Assembly: GCA_021234155.1 (NCBI GenBank) | Contig: JAJEKV010000065.1 | Location: forward strand, 4,085,594-4,149,593 | Direction: 5' to 3' | DNA length: 64,000 bases | Origin: Isoetes taiwanensis | Taxonomy: Eukaryota; Streptophyta; Lycopodiopsida; Isoetales; Isoetaceae | In this document: positions 62,366 to 64,000 of the stretch, piece by piece | Layout of the letters: every line of letters begins with the position of its first letter | Position numbering within the stretch: the stretch's first letter is position 1 | The notes under the pieces: generated by a model | Database searches by the model: none | The model's input: only the letters and a program-made list of their open reading frames with translations | Told to the model about the DNA's origin: nothing | Translations under genes and position numbers: made by a program

Positions 62366-62780
62366 AAGGGCATTTGACGCAGATCAGACTAAGGAGAAAA
62401 CACTACCTTCAAAACAACGGGTATGTAGCCCGAACATTCATAATAAAATAACAAAATATAGAATACACAAAAGCTACACATAACAGTCCATGGATCAGAG
62501 GGCCACTAATCATGAATGATAGCCTCGCCTCCTCGATACAATGCCCATTCCTTTCTCACCGAGCTGTTCTTACCCGACACAATTCTTCTCTCCGTCTGCA
62601 AAGTTGTGCTCAGTCTAGATCATCCTAAACAGAAAACGTAGTGCATTTTAGATGATTGACATGTCGTAGTATATGAAGTTTGAAATTCACATCTCTAAAA
62701 TAAACTAGAAGGTGTCAGGATGGTCTGGTCATACTGCCCAACTCAATGTGCCGAGATAATGCTGTTCACTGATGTGCATC
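62366..62780. other. Non-coding stretch
   Basis: No gene or recognisable repeat seen. Confidence 0.4.
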
Positions 62781-63262
62781 ACCTCTGCATTGGTTTCTCA
62801 TTTGATGCTTCTTCCTTTCAGTAGCTTCTTTCCATTATTCTTTGAATCCATGCAAGAGAAAGGGTTTCTTCCTGCATGAGTTAAATTCTTGTTGCACGTT
62901 TCTTCTCTTGTTCCTCAGCTTGATCCTTTTTGAGATCAATTTCTTTCGAACTTTTTGTCCATGCTTTTAGTTCAAGAAAATAGAAGGCCTCTTCTGTATC
63001 AAAAGTTTTGCGTATTTTTGTGAGCCGATAATAAGAATTCCATCGATCCCAGCCAATGGATCAAGATTCTTGGAATGGATGAGCAGATTGCTTGGCAAAT
63101 GTAGGCCTCTGGTCTATTGACAGTATGGATATCTATAATGAGTTCATTACTTATTGAGGGTTTTGGCATTGGTTTCTCATTCGACACTTTTTTCTTTCAG
63201 CAGTTTCTTTCCATTATTCTTTCAATCATGTAAAAAAATACTATCTATCTATCTATCTATCT
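62781..63262 (+). repeat. Two further copies of the 6.7/7.1 kb dispersed repeat, and a CTAT array
   Basis: 62,790-62,865 and 63,040-63,230 share TTGGTTTCTCATT, CTTTCAGYAG and TTCTTTCCATTATTCTTTSAATC with each other and, more loosely, with 6734-6918 and 7110-7291. (CTAT)n at 63,242-63,262. Confidence 0.55.
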
Positions 63263-63300
63263 AGTATGAAAACAGCTCAAGAACCCATTACGATGAATCA

Positions 63301-63858
63301 GTAAAACCAACTTTTCTTTGGTCTAGACTAGTCATTTTACAAACTAGCTAGTTTTTGTCCCACTGCCAACGAGCAGCCAAAGTGGAGGACATGTATAGGC
63401 TTTTAAGTTCTGCCACGTTGGGGATCATCATCGTATACCCCTAGTAACCAACTCCCAAAGATAAGAGACATTGGCAAGGTTTGAACCCATGACCAAATGA
63501 ACACTTATTTTGGCATTAGTAGGCCTATACCAACTCACCACACATCCGTTGGGCAAAACTTTGGCCATACATGCACACTTTGTAGGCAGGATATAATCCC
63601 ACCTTGAGGAAGTTTTTGGATCCTAGGGGCAACTCTAGGGGCATCGTTGACGTAATGCCGCCTGCCACATATGACTTTTTGGGCATCCTAGGACCAGAGG
63701 GCTTTTTATAGTAACCAGTAAACCAGCCACAGTAATCTGTAAACCAACTTTTACTGGTCTAGACTAGTCACTTTTACTGGTCTAGACTAGTCATTTTACA
63801 AACTAGCTAGTTTTTCTCCCACTGCCAACGAGCAGCCAAAGTGGAGGACATGTATAGC
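63301..63858 (+). repeat. Direct repeats about 100 bp long around a 340 bp spacer
   Basis: Copies 63,301-63,397 and 63,739-63,858 share AAACTAGCTAGTTTTT and CCAACGAGCAGCCAAAGTGG; the second has an extra tandem CTTTTACTGGTCTAGACTAG unit. The spacer includes GGTTTGAACCCATGACC (63,479). Could be a small LTR-type element, but the repeats do not start TG or end CA, and no primer site is seen. Confidence 0.55.
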
Positions 63859-64000
63859 AGTGTTGTATAAATATGCGTATTTTACATATACCAAACGTAT
63901 TTTTCGAAACAAACATATTATACGTATGTATGATAAAAACGTTGGTCAAAAATTTAGTAGTTTTTTTATCCTTGCTTTTTTTTAATATAACATATTATAT

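Overview
This window is nuclear DNA of a land plant with a large, repeat-rich genome. Spliceosomal introns, TATA and G-box promoters, plant-type genes and many layers of retrotransposons support this. The retroposon families (LINE-type elements with microsatellite tails, long AG/CT tracts, a single-exon lactate dehydrogenase) fit a fern or another non-seed plant better than a crop genome, but that placement is inference.

Layout. 0-2.7 kb: no convincing gene. 2.7-4.5 kb: a two-exon HEMK2/N6AMT1-type methyltransferase gene (+). 5-8 kb: retroposon tails and a duplicated dispersed repeat. 8.05-17.4 kb: a degenerate Ty1/Copia element (-) split by a 4.7 kb LINE (+). 17.4-20.3 kb: Ty3/Gypsy remnant (-), itself split by a LINE fragment (+). 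20.3-24.1 kb: second Copia remnant (+), whose 3' LTR holds a complete 333 bp TRIM-like element. 24-31 kb: mostly non-coding, with tandem duplications, two or three weak small-gene candidates, a degenerate lectin-like ORF and a striking GC-rich hairpin. 31.4-32.2 kb: a hAT-type non-autonomous transposon with a perfect 8 bp target duplication. 32.8-34.7 kb: a four-exon gene (-) of uncertain function. 35.5 kb: AP2/ERF domain fragment. 37.1-39.4 kb: L1-type LINE remnant (-). 39.7-40.3 kb: rearranged LINE piece. 40.9-41.3 kb: second TRIM-like structure. 42.8-48.7 kb: long degenerate LINE (+) carrying a MITE. 48.9-53.7 kb: MULE with about 90 bp inverted repeats and a PIF/Harbinger transposase inside it. 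53.9-55.5 kb: truncated LINE (+). 55.7-58.3 kb: young LINE (-) sitting inside a (CT)n tract. 59.1-60.1 kb: intact L-lactate dehydrogenase gene (+). 60.6-64 kb: L1 piece, SINE-like tails and dispersed repeats.

The host genes are unrelated housekeeping or regulatory genes and do not form a pathway. The coherent system is the non-LTR retroposon community. Five copies share a 3' RNA hairpin whose stems vary in a compensatory way and whose inner loop is mostly a GAAA or TTCG tetraloop. About ten termini share a GTGGAC-N2-TAAAA-like box followed by 4-5 nt microsatellite tails instead of poly(A). I read this as a stringent LINE/SINE recognition system. No annotation of it was available to me, and it is the item most worth following up.
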